Below, one piece after another: positions 1 through 14,338 of a stretch of 64,000 nt of DNA; within the stretch, counting starts at the first letter, position 1; each line of letters begins with the position of its first letter. A model generated the notes under the pieces. The model had not been told where the DNA came from. It did not search any database and saw only the letters and a list, made by a program, of their open reading frames with translations. The position numbers and the translations under genes are program-made. Origin of the DNA: Branchiostoma floridae (taxonomy: Eukaryota; Chordata; Leptocardii; Amphioxiformes; Branchiostomatidae); NCBI RefSeq assembly GCF_000003815.2, contig NC_049987.1, forward strand, positions 3,590,026-3,654,025, read 5' to 3'.

Positions 1-95
1 AACGCAGGTTTTCTAGATCTATTCCAAAGTAATATCTTAAAACCTTATACTTATTTACTTAAATTTAACTAAGGTGGCGCTGGGGTGGTGGTGGG

Positions 96-268
96 TTCAG
101 GGAAGACTAATCACAGACGTCCATCCTCCCCCGCGGACAGGGACCAAAGGCAAGAGAACAGGGAATCACGTGATGAAAACGGATCACATGACCCAGACCA
201 GAGGGCCGAACCAAGTCTTTTATTGGTTGACAATTACTCGAAATCTCCCAAAGGGAGAATTTCTCCCA
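96..268 (-). repeat. 173-bp terminal direct repeat, 3' copy
   Basis: It runs from TTCAGGGAAGACTAATCACA to the end of TTTCTCCCA and matches 4438-4610 over its full length with little or no visible difference. Near-identity suggests recent activity. Its outer end contains a short self-complementary stretch around CTCCCAAAGGGAG. Confidence 0.9.
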
Positions 269-639
269 AATTATCTAACAACAAAGACAAAGAGTCAGAA
301 AGGTTTGGCCAAGAATGGGAAAAGCTTTTAATGTAGTTCCACTTTTCCGAACAAACGCCAAAGAAAAGGCCAAACCTCCTGACAAAAATAAATAAATCAA
401 AAAGAACAAAAATTTAGAGGCAAAAACCTGACCTCCCCAGCACCACATAAAACTGCAGACCTTGCAAAGCAAAATCGAACTTGGATAACAATACTACTCT
501 AGCATTAAGTGACAACTTCGGTAACAGTAACGAGATAGCAGTATCAATAACTAACATTCTGCTGTACGGATGTTTTCAGTAGGAACAAGAAACCATGTAA
601 CAACTAGCAGTCCACTGATCATGATAAGGCGAAAAGCTC

Positions 640-1510
640 CATTTCGACAGCCACTTTGTAAGAGATGACGGCTTGTATCTAAAACGCCTCCAAGACTGGT
701 CTACATGCTTCATCGTCCATACATCCTTAGTCAAATTACCGGGTAGAGGTACATGGGATAACATAACATTTGTGTCCATAACATAACCACATTACCACTA
801 TGTAAGGAATAACGGCTGGTATCCCAAAACGCCTCCAAGCCTCGTCTACATGATTCATCGTCAAATACATGCTGGGTCAAAGATACAACGTAGGTAATGA
901 AATGACATAACATTTGTGTTCGTCGTTCCAATAACCACTTGTAAGGAATAACGGCTGGTATCTAAAACACGTCCAAAACTCGTCTACATGATACGTGGTC
1001 GAATACATTCTGAGTCAAAGTTACAAGGTAGAGGTACATGAAATAAGAAAGAATTTTGTCCGTTGTTGAAATAAACCACATTACCACTATGTAAGGAATA
1101 ACGGCTGGTATCTAAAACACTTCCAAGATTAGTCTACATGATACGTCGTTGAATACATGCTGAGTCAAAGTTACAAGGTAGAGGTACATGAAATAAGAAA
1201 ACATTTGTGTCCGTTGTTGAAATAAACCACATTACCACTATGTAAGGAATAACGGCTGGTATCTAAAACACGTCCAAGATTAGTCTACATGATACGTCGT
1301 CGAATACATGCTGAGTCAAAATTACAAGGTAGAGGTACATGAAATAAGAAAGCATTTGTCCGTTGTTGAAATAAACAACATTACCACTATGTAAGGAATA
1401 ACGGCTGGTATCTAAAACACGTCCAAGACTCGTCTACACGATTCGTCATCAAATACATTCTGAGTCCAAGGTACAATGTAGGTACATGAAATAACACAAG
1501 ATTTGGGTCC
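640..1510. repeat. Tandem array, about 150-bp unit, about six copies
   Basis: The landmark AAGGAATAACGGCTGGTA recurs near 803, 942, 1093, 1243 and 1393, with a diverged copy near 659. Spacing is about 139-151 bp. Units share TCTAAAACACGTCCAAGA and GTAGAGGTACATGAAATAAG. There is no convincing reading frame. The array lies inside the retroelement, where a 3' coding region would be expected. Confidence 0.85.
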
Positions 1511-1849
1511 CTGTTACAGTACTAAGAAAATCAAGACTCTCCCGATATTACAAAATACAGTGACGTCATAATGGTACTACTAATGCGCCAATAACTCAAT
1601 GCTTTATCTGATAAAAAATAAATTACCGAAGGTGCGTTATCAAGTATGTTGGTGTATTAGACATAGTTACACTACAGGTATGGCATAAATATCCGACCAA
1701 TCTGTTCTCGTAATCACATAAACATTTAGAGTAGATCTGTCTTCACTGCAACAAAAACACAAGAAAGACTGTACACACATATTAAAATGGGCACTCCAGG
1801 GAGGAAAATCCTGAAGTACCAGTATTGCGAAAGCATCAAATCTCCGTGT

Positions 1850-2068
1850 CCTGGAACATTTGAAAGTGCCAAGGCGAAAGGTGCCAACACACAGGTGGTC
1901 CGCAACTCGGTTCTCCCGTCCTTGAATGATCTTGACTGCACTACCTTCCAACCGGAATCGCACAAAGCCACGATTATCCAGAGCTCCCTCGCGCCGGAGC
2001 AACTCTTTATCTCTTGAACGTCCCGTGTTCAACACAAACTCACACGCCATACTGTCCCAGTTCATCAA
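1850..2068 (-). pseudogene. Broken retroelement RNase H-like remnant
   Basis: One minus frame carries FVLNTGRSRDKELLRRE and later ENRVADHL. Between them the plausible continuation (CDSGWKVVQ) lies in another frame, so at least one frameshift is present. A pattern of asparagine/serine-rich stretch, charged helix and final ENxxADxLxR-like motif is typical of the RNase H end of DIRS and related reverse transcriptases. It follows the Gag-like ORF in the expected order but the reverse transcriptase itself is missing. The assignment rests on short motifs only. Confidence 0.5.
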
Positions 2069-2619
2069 AGGTAGAACCCTCCCGCGGTCAGGCCCATTCC
2101 TTGCAGCGACAAACCGTTAGCTTTCTCCGATGGTAAAAACTATCACATCCAGCCAGACATGTCTCCGTTGACACAACTCTACGTGCTAGAAGGCAATTCG
2201 TCCGAGTGTACTGTACGTGTGTGGTGCTCGCTTCACCGTCACAAAAGTATCAGCCATACCGGTCATGGTACTACATTAGAACTCATCTAAGCACAATCCG
2301 GGCAACATGTAGTCTGAATAATCGTAATGAAATATAAACGTAAGAAATGTACCAGCTACTAGGGCTCTAGAACTTAGTTACTTTGAAATAAAAGTATTCA
2401 AGTGTTCAGCATAATGACAGCTTAGTTATGATTCTAAATGGAACATCTACCAGATGCTGATACAATTCTGTTTTCACAATAATAAACCAGCTAATTTCTA
2501 AGAATCTACTAGACTTCACTCGTTATCGTCCCGCAAAAACTTTCTCCGCGCTAAGGTATAATCACAGAAGATCTCACCAGTACATGTGCGCCTTCAAAGT
2601 TATATCCCCGCTCTTGGAC

Positions 2620-4610
<1,991 letters not shown>

Positions 4611-5978
4611 GAGTTACGAAGTCGTCTGTCTTAGCCATGTTTGGTAAAACGGCAACGAACCGAAATTTGAAACATCGCACACAAATGTTCTAAATCAAAG
4701 CTATAATAGATAATCTTTATTGCAAATGCAAGTTCGTGCCAGAGGGCTAATTGCAGACAAAGTAAAGTGGTGGTATACATTATTGCATACTACAGAGAAG
4801 GAAAATGATATCTATAGATAAATCAAAGAGGAAATAACTTCTTTTCTGTATGCAGTGGGAGAAGATTTGTCCAATATTTTCATATATAAAAGGGGTTGGA
4901 CGACTTAAGCAAGAATTAAAGGGACAAAACATGGTATCAAAGCCAACAAGGCATTCATTCCTGTATTCAAGGCATGTACTGGTGTGGTAAAAGTGACACT
5001 AGTGTGGTGGACTGGCATCACCAACAAAGTTGGTAACCAAGCTCATGGCTTCAATATTGGTGTCACTTTTACAACTATCCAATAAGTTTCATTTTTACAA
5101 CTACAGTCCTGGGTACCTCGCGCTACAACACAACATATTTGCTCATTTTGGTACTTTATCGTCATGTTGACCATCCCTGCAGAAGAAAAAAATTCTTGTT
5201 TTTTTTTTTCTGAAATCAGGCGAAAATTAATGCGCGAGCTGATGTCATCCATAAAATTTACTTTCTTAAGTTCAAACACTCTGCATGGCATAAGCAGATT
5301 TGTTTTACCTCTCATACGCTTAAATCCTGTTTCAAGTTTGTTCGTTATGTAAATATTTCCATCTTTCGAAAAGGCAAGGCATCCGGACGTTTTATCTGTA
5401 CGGATAGAATTCCAAAATACTGAGTTAACCGCAATATCCTGCCAGGCAGGTTACTGATTCTGTGCTTTATCGGGTGAAACTAGTTTACATTCCATTTCTC
5501 ATACCGGCACAAATTACCAAACATGGAGCATCAATCTATCTCTTGGAGAATTAACAAGACCAAGCAGAGGTTTGAGTTTCAACGTCATTTGTTTAACCAG
5601 TGATATACACCAAAGCAATGGTGTTACATTTAAACACGAAACAGACCTACGGTACAGATTAGAATTCATTAACACTGAAAGACTCAAAGCCGTCGTTATT
5701 TTGCCAATCTTTTATCGTCAAATCATACATTTCAAAATACAATGTACTATCTAAGCTTAAGCTGAGGGCAATAGAACAGATCGTCAATATCAAACATTAA
5801 GTAAGCTGGAAAACTTTTGCTTGCAACATTAACTACAAACTGATCTGTAGCATTTGATAGATTTTTTATGGTTTAAATCTAATGAAAACGATCATTGATT
5901 TCAATACGATTTCGAAGAGTCCTACATGACAAAAGACATCATTATGATAGTTTTCTAGTGTAGAAGATAGTACTGATG
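4611..5978. other. Gene-free AT-rich DNA with old repeat fragments
   Basis: No coding region is supported. Around 4683-4760 a segment (ATTGCAAATGCAAGTTCGTG then GAGGGCTAATTGCAGAC) resembles 21935-21995. Around 5165-5260 a segment with GGCGAAAATTAATGCGCGAG resembles 44360-44450 in the opposite orientation. Both are probably dispersed repeats. Confidence 0.5.
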
Positions 5979-6078
5979 NNNNNNNNNNNNNNNNNNNNNN
6001 NNNNNNNNNNNNNNNNNNNNNNNNNNNNNNNNNNNNNNNNNNNNNNNNNNNNNNNNNNNNNNNNNNNNNNNNNNNNNN
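5979..6078. other. Assembly gap (100 N)
   Basis: Exactly 100 N, the conventional placeholder for a gap of unknown size. Confidence 0.99.
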
Positions 6079-6514
6079 CTGGCCTAACTAGTAGTAACTG
6101 AATCTTTTCTTTGTCGCGTACTGCGTGTTTGGTCTTTGCTAAAAAAGAAAGCCACGGGTATTCAACAACCTCTGTCTTAAAGTATCGTGTGTTATATGCA
6201 CTATTTGTCTATGGATCAAAAGCGTCACCTAGCAATCCTTACCAACACTGCAAATAAGCGTAATCATATAAAGCCGTTTTTGTCATGGATCAAAAGCGAC
6301 GCCTGGCAATTGTCACTAGGACTGCAATTCTATATCATCATACAAGCATTTTGTGGATCAAAAGTGTGCCTTACAATGTTTAATAAAACTTGACGTGCTG
6401 CTGAAAAGCTTTTTGCACATTCACAAATACTATACCGGTGACGAAATATAAAATTTGGGGAATTTGAGAAAAGTTTATTTCAAAAGAAACAAGTACAAGA
6501 GACTCGTGCTTACA

Positions 6515-6630
6515 TAAAATTACCTACCCACCTAGTCCCTTGACCTCCAGGTCGTTGGGGGGACATGGTAGACATGAAGATGGAGAGTTGTCTCCAGGCC
6601 CACCTGTCTCTTGCTACGATCAGTCTTTAA
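6515..6630 (-). mobile_element. LINE 3'-end fragment
   Basis: CTAGTCCCTTGACCTCCAGG and the following 80 or so bases match the 3' coding end of the LINE at 20664-21480 in the same orientation. It is a short, 5'-truncated copy. Confidence 0.65.
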
Positions 6631-7352
6631 AATGCTCGCTTATCAAAATAACACTTTTCTTGCAATATCTCAAGCTAGGTTTTGAACATTCGTGTTGTGT
6701 TAACAATGACGTCATTCATTTGGTAGAATTCAACGGCAGACATTAAGACCAAATGGGTGTGTTTTTTTTGCAAACGTCTTTCTTCATAAGAAATAATAAT
6801 GCCAATGACTTTGAAATGTCGGAAAATTCAAGTACTGTTGTGTTTCATTGTCTTTGATGGCATAAGTTTCTGCATTTACAGTAGTTTTACGAGTATATCC
6901 TAGATCATTTCCTTGATATTTTCTCCTTTTCCAAAGAGCAAACCCGCTATAATTGTTGATTCGCCAGGATCAGACTCGTCCAATCAAAATCAATCACGTG
7001 TACGTCAAACGTATTACTACCACACACAAGTTGTGATACTTTCAATGTACTTTCATCATGCCATGACTCCATATCCATCCACCTAGGTCAATACATTTAT
7101 CAGGCCATGCAAAAAAGAAACTGTACTATTCCTACATGATGTTTGACAAACATTATGTTTGAGTTTATTTTGATCCACAATTAGCATAGAAATGCTCAAT
7201 CTGATGTATGTAACAGTTCCATTTACATAGTCCTCTATTATTGTAGTAACTGAAATTGTTGTAATATAACGTATTTGTGTAGTATTAGGCTGTAACCTTA
7301 GTTCTCCATACATTGCCATACATTGTCACTGATACAATTGTTGCGCAATAAA
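6631..7352. other. Gene-free AT-rich stretch
   Basis: No coding or RNA gene was found. Its right end (from about 7331) has ACAATTGTTGCGCAATAAAT, a tail also seen at 19183 and, reversed, at 20062. It probably marks the 3' end of a short retroposon. Confidence 0.45.
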
Positions 7353-7354
7353 TC

Positions 7355-7394
<40 letters not shown>
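7353..7394. repeat. (ATCT)n microsatellite
   Basis: About ten uninterrupted ATCT units directly follow the GCAATAAA tail, as expected for a retroposon ending in a simple repeat. Confidence 0.95.
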
Positions 7395-7395
<1 letters not shown>

Positions 7396-8279
7396 ACATC
7401 TTGAGTCTCTCAACTCATCTTTAAGGGTTCCAATCCTGCCCTGAGATGACTAATCCCGAAGAAATATTCTCCTTGTTTTTCAATTGTAACAAACATCATC
7501 TTTTATTAATTTCTTGAAAAGTTATTGCGTGTTTCGTAAACATTCAGTACATGTCGCTTTAGATTCATGAAAATAACTCTTCATCGATACTAGATAATTG
7601 AATATTAGTGAAGACATTTTTACGTACTTTGAAAGTGTTTGTTTCCTTTGATTACTCTTATGATCTGGCACACAAACCAAACGATTCAAATATGCCAGTT
7701 GTCTACACATGAACAAGTGATAATTCCTTATTAGTGTACACACAATCATTATCCGACGATATAGGTTAGACATCCAGGTAATAAGATACACCCAAAAGTA
7801 GTTACTCAGACAACTAGATATGGTTTTAGAAACAGTCAGACGTTTCAACTGGAATCCACTAGTTTTCGTCAGTGACACTGAAGTGATCTGGAAGAAACAG
7901 GTCTTTTATACTCTAACTATGAATGAAGACAATTTCAGATGTCCAATAGGAAAGGTTGTAAGACAATTCAGACTGAAGATAATTTGGATTTCAAGGAGAA
8001 CAAAGGTAAGGAAAAGTAAAGCTGAAGACAATTTGGATTTCAAAGGGAAGCAAGGCTAACACACAGATAATGCTAATGACTGGACATCTGGAATTGTCTT
8101 CAATATCCAGTTGCCTGAGTAATTACTTTTTGGTGCACAGTCATTTATCATCTTTACCCGAAACATTTCGTTCCGGTGACGTACATTAGATAAAGTATAG
8201 AGGGTGAATCAAAGTTTTTTGATTATGGCTGTACACAGGGAACAAAAAAAATACCTGTTAAACTTAATCAAGGTAGTCA
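7395..8279. other. Gene-free stretch with repeat fragments
   Basis: It holds a repeat-like block at 7820-7890 (AGACGTTTCAACTGGAATCC) and a short local duplication at 7974-8060 (GAAGATAATTTGGATTTCAA, then GAAGACAATTTGGATTTCAA). No gene is supported. Confidence 0.45.
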
Positions 8280-9240
8280 TCGGTCTGTAAAACACGACGC
8301 CTTGGCATTGTTCACTATACGAAAACAGGATGTCAATGCAGGAGGTAGCATTCATTGTTGTTTTAATCCTTAAGGGATCACGTTCACAATTCTGCTGGTA
8401 TTACCAACAACACGAACTCTTGTTAACACAATACCACACCACAACATGTGAAGTTTACCAATGGATCTAAGTAAGAAAAATGTTTTTGGCAGTCTGACAG
8501 CGGTTACTGGACTGTAAAGCACGACGTCTTGGCATTCTTTACTCTACGACAACAGGATGCCACTGTAGGAGTTAAGAGATTACGTTCAGAATTATGCTGT
8601 AATTACCAACAACACGAACACCTGTTTACCTTGGATAATACCTCAAAAGGTGAAGTTAACCAATGGTTCTAAGTCAGAAAAATGGTTTTGGCAGTCTGAC
8701 AGCGGTTACTGGACTGTAAAGCACGACGTCTTGGCATTCTTCATTCTACGAAAACAGGATACCACTGTAGGAGTTAAGAGATTACGTTCAGAATTGTGCT
8801 GTAATAACCAACAACACGAACACCTGTTTACCTTGGATTATACCTCAAAAAAAGAATTTTACCAATGGTTCTAAGTCAGAAAAATGTTTTTGGCAGTCTG
8901 ACAGCGGTTACTGGACTGTAAAGCACGACGTCTTGGCATTCTTTACTCTACGACAACAGGATGTCACTGTAGGAGTTAAGAGATTACGTTCAGAATTATG
9001 CTGTAATTACCAACAACACGAACACTTCTTTAACTAGGATAACACCACAAATAGCTAAATTTACCAATTGTTCTTAGTTAGACTATATATTGCTTTTGAC
9101 AGTCTGAAAACAGTCTCTGGACTGTAAAGCATGAAGCCTTTACATTCTTTACCTCATTAGGATACTACTGCAGGAGTTAACCTTCATCACGTTCACAATT
9201 CTTGTAGCATTACCAACAACACGAACACCTGTTTAACTTG
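8280..9240 (+). repeat. Tandem array, about 203-bp unit
   Basis: GGCAGTCTGACAGCGGTTAC or a variant recurs near 8489, 8690, 8893 and 9098, with a diverged start near 8280. Each unit includes ACTGGACTGTAAAGCACGAC and CAACAACACGAACACCTG. Short ORFs across the units are incidental. A related array lies in the opposite orientation at 24000-24640. Confidence 0.85.
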
Positions 9241-9249
9241 GATAACACT

Positions 9250-9810
9250 ATACAAGTCGCCATTGTTTAGGCATGTTTTTTCAGACCAAGCAGGCTTACC
9301 TTGGATTAACGTCGATATTGGCAAAATCTAGCCTTTTGTAAAGTGTCAGCCCAGCGTATCTAACTCCAGTTGTTATCTCGGTTATTTTGGGTGTATGTTC
9401 CTGCCGTTTGCTGACAAATTTTCAAAGACTATTACAATGATTCTGTTTACGGACTAAATAGGGATCTACAATAACTATAAATCCATCCAATAAAAGTATA
9501 CCGGCGCCTTTTGTTGCTTTAAGAAACCAATACAAGGCCAAACTGTCGTTTGAAAAAGAGTCCGTTCAAAAAAAAAATCTGCACAAATCTGCAAAAAGTA
9601 TACAACCTAAGTGATATAGGGTAAGGTAAGGTAAGGTGAACTGAGGGCAGTATGTACGACATAAACATGACATTTTAAAGTGAAAGTGAGAAACATACCC
9701 GAAAACAGATGCATGCACACGCACAAAGCAGAGACACACAGGTACACAGTTGAAGGGCCGAGCTTCGAACATTCAGTTAAAATCACGGGTTTTCTAAAAC
9801 GGTACACATA
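9250..9810 (+). repeat. Inverted counterpart of 23440-23990
   Basis: The block with GCATGCACACGCACAAAGCA and the GGGCCGAGCTTCGAACATTC stretch matches the reverse complement of 23450-23540. Together with the adjacent arrays it forms two inverted copies of one composite repeat about 13 kb apart. A (GGTAA)n run lies at 9621-9640. Confidence 0.7.
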
Positions 9811-10030
9811 CTAGGCATTGGGATCCCTGGTTTAGTTTTTAAGTAATATCTATATTTTGAAACATGTTTGATAATTGACTTAGAACTTAGGATGAAAAGT
9901 TCTATTGCCGTACATTGGACCATGTACGATCGTCGTGCAAAAAAACAGTTCTTAGTTTCAGCTTCCTACAGTAATTATGACTCCTACACCTTCTAGTGTG
10001 TTCCTCAAAAGTCCTACATTTATTAATTAA

Positions 10031-10640
10031 CCCTCAAACCACCGTATGGGGTCAAAACTGACCCCAGGCGATATCAATGTGTGCCATTATGTCATTTCTG
10101 GTCGAAAACAAATTTCCTTCCAGGAGTTTGTTTGTATATATGTCCTATAACTTATCTTAAGTTTTTACCGAGATTGGCTTATTGTTGATTAAGTTATCTT
10201 AGAAAGTTTATGCATGGTCCAGTGGGGTCAAAACTGACCCCAGCATTTTTTAAAACAAACTTTTGCTGTACATGTAAGTCAAAATTATTGTATGAACTTT
10301 TATGCTATTGTCATGTTATATGACGACATTATGACGTCATGTAGGTAATATCGGCCGCCATCTTGGATTTTGACTAATGACGTCATCAAATTAGCATAAA
10401 TTATGAATATTGAGTCATGAAATTTACGTTTAATTTCATAAGATGTGATAAACAACTGTTATTTGCCAAGAAAACCTTAAAACTTAAATGTTTAATACAA
10501 ATTTAGAAAATTTCGTAATAAATATGTATGTCAAAATTCCGTTGCCATGGCAACATGAAAAATGATGAACATACTTTGTTCACTGAAAATGTTTGCTATC
10601 AACATTTTTTAAAAAGTTACCAAGTTTAGTGGCCCTATAG
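10031..10640 (+). mobile_element. Truncated TTAA-flanked (piggyBac-like) non-autonomous element
   Basis: TTAA at 10027-10030 precedes CCCTCAAACCACCGTATGGG, a relative of the terminus at 11319. A short hairpin of GGGGTCAAAACTGACCCC type occurs twice (about 10049 and 10224). Internal landmarks shared with the 971-bp copies are GCCATCTTGGATTTTGACTA, TGACGTCAT and TTGCCATGGCAAC. No right terminus was found, so it is truncated or diverged. Confidence 0.65.
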
Positions 10641-11318
10641 GCGAAAAACTGTGTTCTGCTACCTTAAACGACGTCGAAGTTGGCGCGAGCACTTTTAGCC
10701 CCCCTCCCCCAGGGGGCATTACATGGAACTCAGGCAGAGACAAGAAAATAAGTGGCTATCGCGGTGTTCACGTTGCTACATTCTATCCTCGTTGCTACGT
10801 ATTAGGACTCTACCCGCAAGCTGGTGTGTCGTGAGCGATTATTGTGCAAAAACAACAACACAAATATGCCCCAAAAATTAATTCGGACACAAGATGTCAT
10901 TACAACAACATTAAAAATGTTCATACAAACAACAAGCTTCAAATTACTCGCCTTGTTCGGCCTTTCACGACCGTTGGTGTTTTTGTTGGGTGAAGCACTG
11001 ATTCGCGATTTTCAACAGAAGGGCCGCGTTCTTAGGTCGTAATTGCACGCTTGATTGTGAATGAATAAATGCATTCCCTAGTTACACTCGTTTTAATGAT
11101 AAAAAAGTATATAAATGATTATGAACCATCTGAATTGTCAGTCAACCATCTCTTCGAGTTTGTTAACATGATAGCTACTGCGCTGCCGTTGCGGTCTTGT
11201 TTATGTCACACTCTGGAGGCGTGCATAATCCAAAGTAATGCGTTGCTCTTGGCTAAGATAATCTTGCATTCCGAACTTAACCAAAGTATGTGTATTAGGT
11301 GCAGTGGAATCTCATTAA

Positions 11319-12289
11319 CCCTCAAACACCCGAGTGGGGTCCATTTGGACCCCAGGCGTACATTTTGAAGTGCCATTTCAACATTTTTGATCTGAAGAAA
11401 AAATCCTTCAGTGACTTTGTCAGTCAATATATCTTATACCCTCTCCTAAGTTTTCGCAATGATTGGTACAATAATGTGGAAATTATAAAGAAAGTTTGTG
11501 TTCAGTTCCTCTTGGGTCCAAACGGACCCCAGCAAAAATGTGCAGTTTTAAAACAAACTTTGGAGGCTAACTCCCTAACCACTTACAGTATGAATACAAA
11601 ACTTTCAGACTATAATAACAATGTAAATTTAAATCATCACAAAGATTTCTAGGTCATCAACATGTAATGTGACGACATTATGACGTCATTTGCCTAATCG
11701 GGGCGGCCATCTTGGATTTTGACCAATGACGTCATGAAATTAGCATACATTATTAATTTTAAGTGATGAAAACTGCATTGAATTTCATAGAATTTAATTG
11801 TTGTCAGAAAACAGGCCTAGTTTACCAAGAAAACCTTGTTTAAATTGAAATTGTCAAATTTTTGCAAAAACATGCCTGTTAGAATATGGTTGCCATGGCA
11901 ACCACCCAAAATAATAAACTTACTTTATTGACCAATAACTTTTGCAAACAATATTTTGTGATAAATTACCAAGTTTCGTAGCTTTAGCTCTAGCCGTTCA
12001 TGAGTTATGCGACATAAATGTTGCTGAGGGCCTCAAAATTCCCCTATCTGGTCGGAATAGGTTTAGTGCAAAACGTGGTCCTTCTGAACTTTTGCATAAA
12101 TTATGATAATGAGTTGGAATTAGCAACACCTTAACATCTCAAAATCTTCCTCTTACATTAACGAAGCAATGCATATATAATGCTCGCCGATAAGACATGG
12201 TACTGAGATTTTATGAACAAAACATTTTGTGGTCCGTTTGGACCCAACTCGGTCATTTTAGTCGCAAAAAAAGGTCGGGTGCTTGAGGG
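11319..12289 (+). mobile_element. piggyBac-like non-autonomous element, 971 bp, in TTAA site
   Basis: The element starts CCCTCAAACACCCGAGTGGG and ends GGTCGGGTGCTTGAGGG, giving imperfect terminal inverted repeats. TTAA flanks both sides (11315-11318 and 12290-12293). Subterminal inverted motifs GGGTCCATTTGGACCCC and GGGTCCAAACGGACCCC form hairpins. It encodes no transposase; the 117-codon ORF across the left end is not convincing. The duplicate locus at 15894-15897 has a single TTAA, proving that this is an insertion. Confidence 0.88.
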
Positions 12290-12885
12290 TTAAGGTTGAC
12301 AATGACTCTACTAGTTCCCTACCGTAACGTCTGCTAGAAGAACGTGGTTAAACGCCATATTTACTTCACGTACATAGAAACCACACCTGAATACAACATA
12401 ACTGTGTCAAACTACCGCAACATGTAGGCCCCTATCTTAACGATATCACTAAAATCGCAAGGTTAGAGTGCTCTGCATCAGACAGTTTGTGTTGTATTGT
12501 ACTTTTATAGATCTTACGTATATTGCACAGAACTTTGTCATTACGTGGTGTTTATGTGGATTACTATAATTTTACTTGTTTTAAAATGTAAATTTAAAAG
12601 TTATCGGCTGATAAACAGCCCAGATGGGGCTACCATCACACAGGTGTTTGTTGCACAGTATGTTGCGTAAGATGTACAGAGTGCAATGTCATGGTCGTTG
12701 CTTTGACTTTCTGCCCTCGGAGTGAAGGAGTCACACATGACTTAGAAAACACCTGGGTTTGGATACGGAGAGCTGACACTGGAATTTTTCATAAACTTCG
12801 TCAGTGCATGCAGTGTAACTCTGGTACGTCTAGAATGTGTGCCTAAACAATAGGCGAATCTAATAATCAGGTGGCCGGCGCCACA

Positions 12886-13156
12886 GCCGGTGCAATGGCC
12901 GAGTGGGTAGAGTGTTCGCGAGTTTGAACCCCGGCCGAGTCATACCAAAGACTTTAAAATGGTACATGCAGCTTTCTTAGGTTAGCACTCAGCATTCGGG
13001 AAAGAGTATGGGAGTTAAACACACATCACTACCAGCGGGCCAGCCCCATGCTGTTGTGACTTACGCAAATGTCTGGCCGAAGGGCTACAGACATGTAGAT
13101 GGGCGCCACCACTAAGCATCTGTACATATGTACGGGCAACTTGAACTTAAACTTAA
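12886..13156 (+). mobile_element. tRNA-derived SINE (copy with deleted A-B box spacer)
   Basis: The head has an A-box-like TGGCCGAGTGGGTAGAGTG and a B-box-like GAGTTTGAACCCC. Compared with 16497-16792, about 20 bases between the boxes are missing. The body continues with CATACCAAAGACTTTAAAAT and ends in a CTTGAACTTAAACTTAA tail. It is not a functional tRNA gene. Confidence 0.8.
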
Positions 13157-13270
13157 GCGGTTGCCGCAAACATCAACGGTCAGATGCTTTATTAGACTTT
13201 ATTAGTTGTCGTTATCATTTAGTTAATTTATTTTTCAGGCAGCGTTATTAGTTTTTTTTTTACTTTAAAA

Positions 13271-13360
13271 GAATACATTCATTCATTCATTCACTCATTC
13301 ATTCATTCATTCATCCATTTATCAATTCGTTTACTCTTTCATTCATTCATCCATTCATTC
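13271..13360. repeat. (ATTC)n microsatellite
   Basis: Interrupted ATTC/ATCC units. The tract is also present, shorter, at 16908-16936 in the duplicate copy. Confidence 0.9.
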
Positions 13361-13439
13361 CCCCTCTCTCTTTTCTTCCATTATTCCTCCACTCTGGGAG
13401 AGCATAAAATTATATACAATTATGTGCAATTATAAAAAT

Positions 13440-14260
13440 ATAAAAGGCAACGTAATTCCACCTCGTCTCGCTTCAAACGTTTCTGGAACAACCGTCTTGC
13501 GTTTCTGTTACAATTCTTTACGCACAGTTACACCTCGTCTTGTCATAAACGTTTCTAGGACAACAGTCCTGTGTTACTGTTACAATTCTGTACACACATA
13601 GTTACACACGTCTTGTCTTAAACGTTTCTAGGACAACAGCCCTGTGTTACTGTTACAATTCTGTACATACATAGTTACACACGTCTTGTCTTAAACGTTT
13701 CTAGGACAACAGTCCTGTTTTGCTGTTACAATTCTGTACACACAAAGTTACACCTCGTCTTGTCGTGAGCGTTTCTGGGACAAAAGTCCTGTGTTACTGT
13801 TACAATTCTGCACACACATAGATATGCCTCATCCTGACTTGAACTTTTCTGAGGCAACACTCCTGTGTTTCTTCTGTACACAGCATAACTACACCTCATC
13901 CTGCCGTACACGTTTCTGGAACGACTGTCCTGTATTTCTGTTACATTTCTGCATACAGCATAGCTACACCTCCTCCTGTCGTACACGTTTCTGGGATAAC
14001 AGTCCTGTATTTCTGTTACTGTTTTGCACACAGCATTACTACACCACGTCCTGTCGTACACGTTTCTGAAACAACAGCCCTGTGTTTCTGTTATTGTTCC
14101 TCTCACAGCATAGCTACACCACGTCCTGTCGTACACGTTTCTTGAACAACGGTCCTGCCTTTCTTTAATACTGTTCTGCACACAGCATAACTATGCCTCG
14201 TCCTGTCGTACACGTTTCTTGTCTCTCGAGTAACAGTCCTGGCTGCTCTGTGTTTCCGGC
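13440..14260. repeat. Minisatellite, about 72-74-bp unit, about eleven copies
   Basis: Units share CGTTTCTGGGACAACAGTCC-like and CTGTTACAATTCTG-like blocks followed by GTTACACCTCGTCTTGTC variants. Because part of the array has a 72-bp period, the minus strand shows a 151-codon repetitive ORF with a 24-residue NVYDRTWCSYAV-type repeat. It has no splice context or conserved partner, so I treat it as non-coding. Confidence 0.85.
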
Positions 14261-14338
14261 TTTCTTCCACATTGTATGTTTCAGAGCCATAAGGGCTAGT
14301 GGTTTAACTGCTTGGGCAGCGGATAGGTTAAAGCTCTG

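Larger units (their letters stand above)
11065..13360 (+). repeat. Segmental duplication, copy 1
   Basis: It is collinear with 15633-16940 in direct orientation. Shared stretches include the TTTTAATGATAAAAAAG region, the CTGCGCTGCCGTTGCGGTC region, the SINE and the terminal (ATTC)n tract. The main length difference is the 971-bp insertion at 11319-12289. It has no coding content. Confidence 0.85.

Noticed and set aside
7353-7394. CRISPR-like regular repeat
   Set aside because: A simple tetranucleotide microsatellite. None of the tandem arrays here has unique spacers between short conserved repeats, and the sequence is eukaryotic.
13726-14181. 151-codon minus ORF with 24-residue Cys-containing repeats
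   Set aside because: Produced by a 72-bp minisatellite whose period is a multiple of three. Other units of the same array are out of frame.
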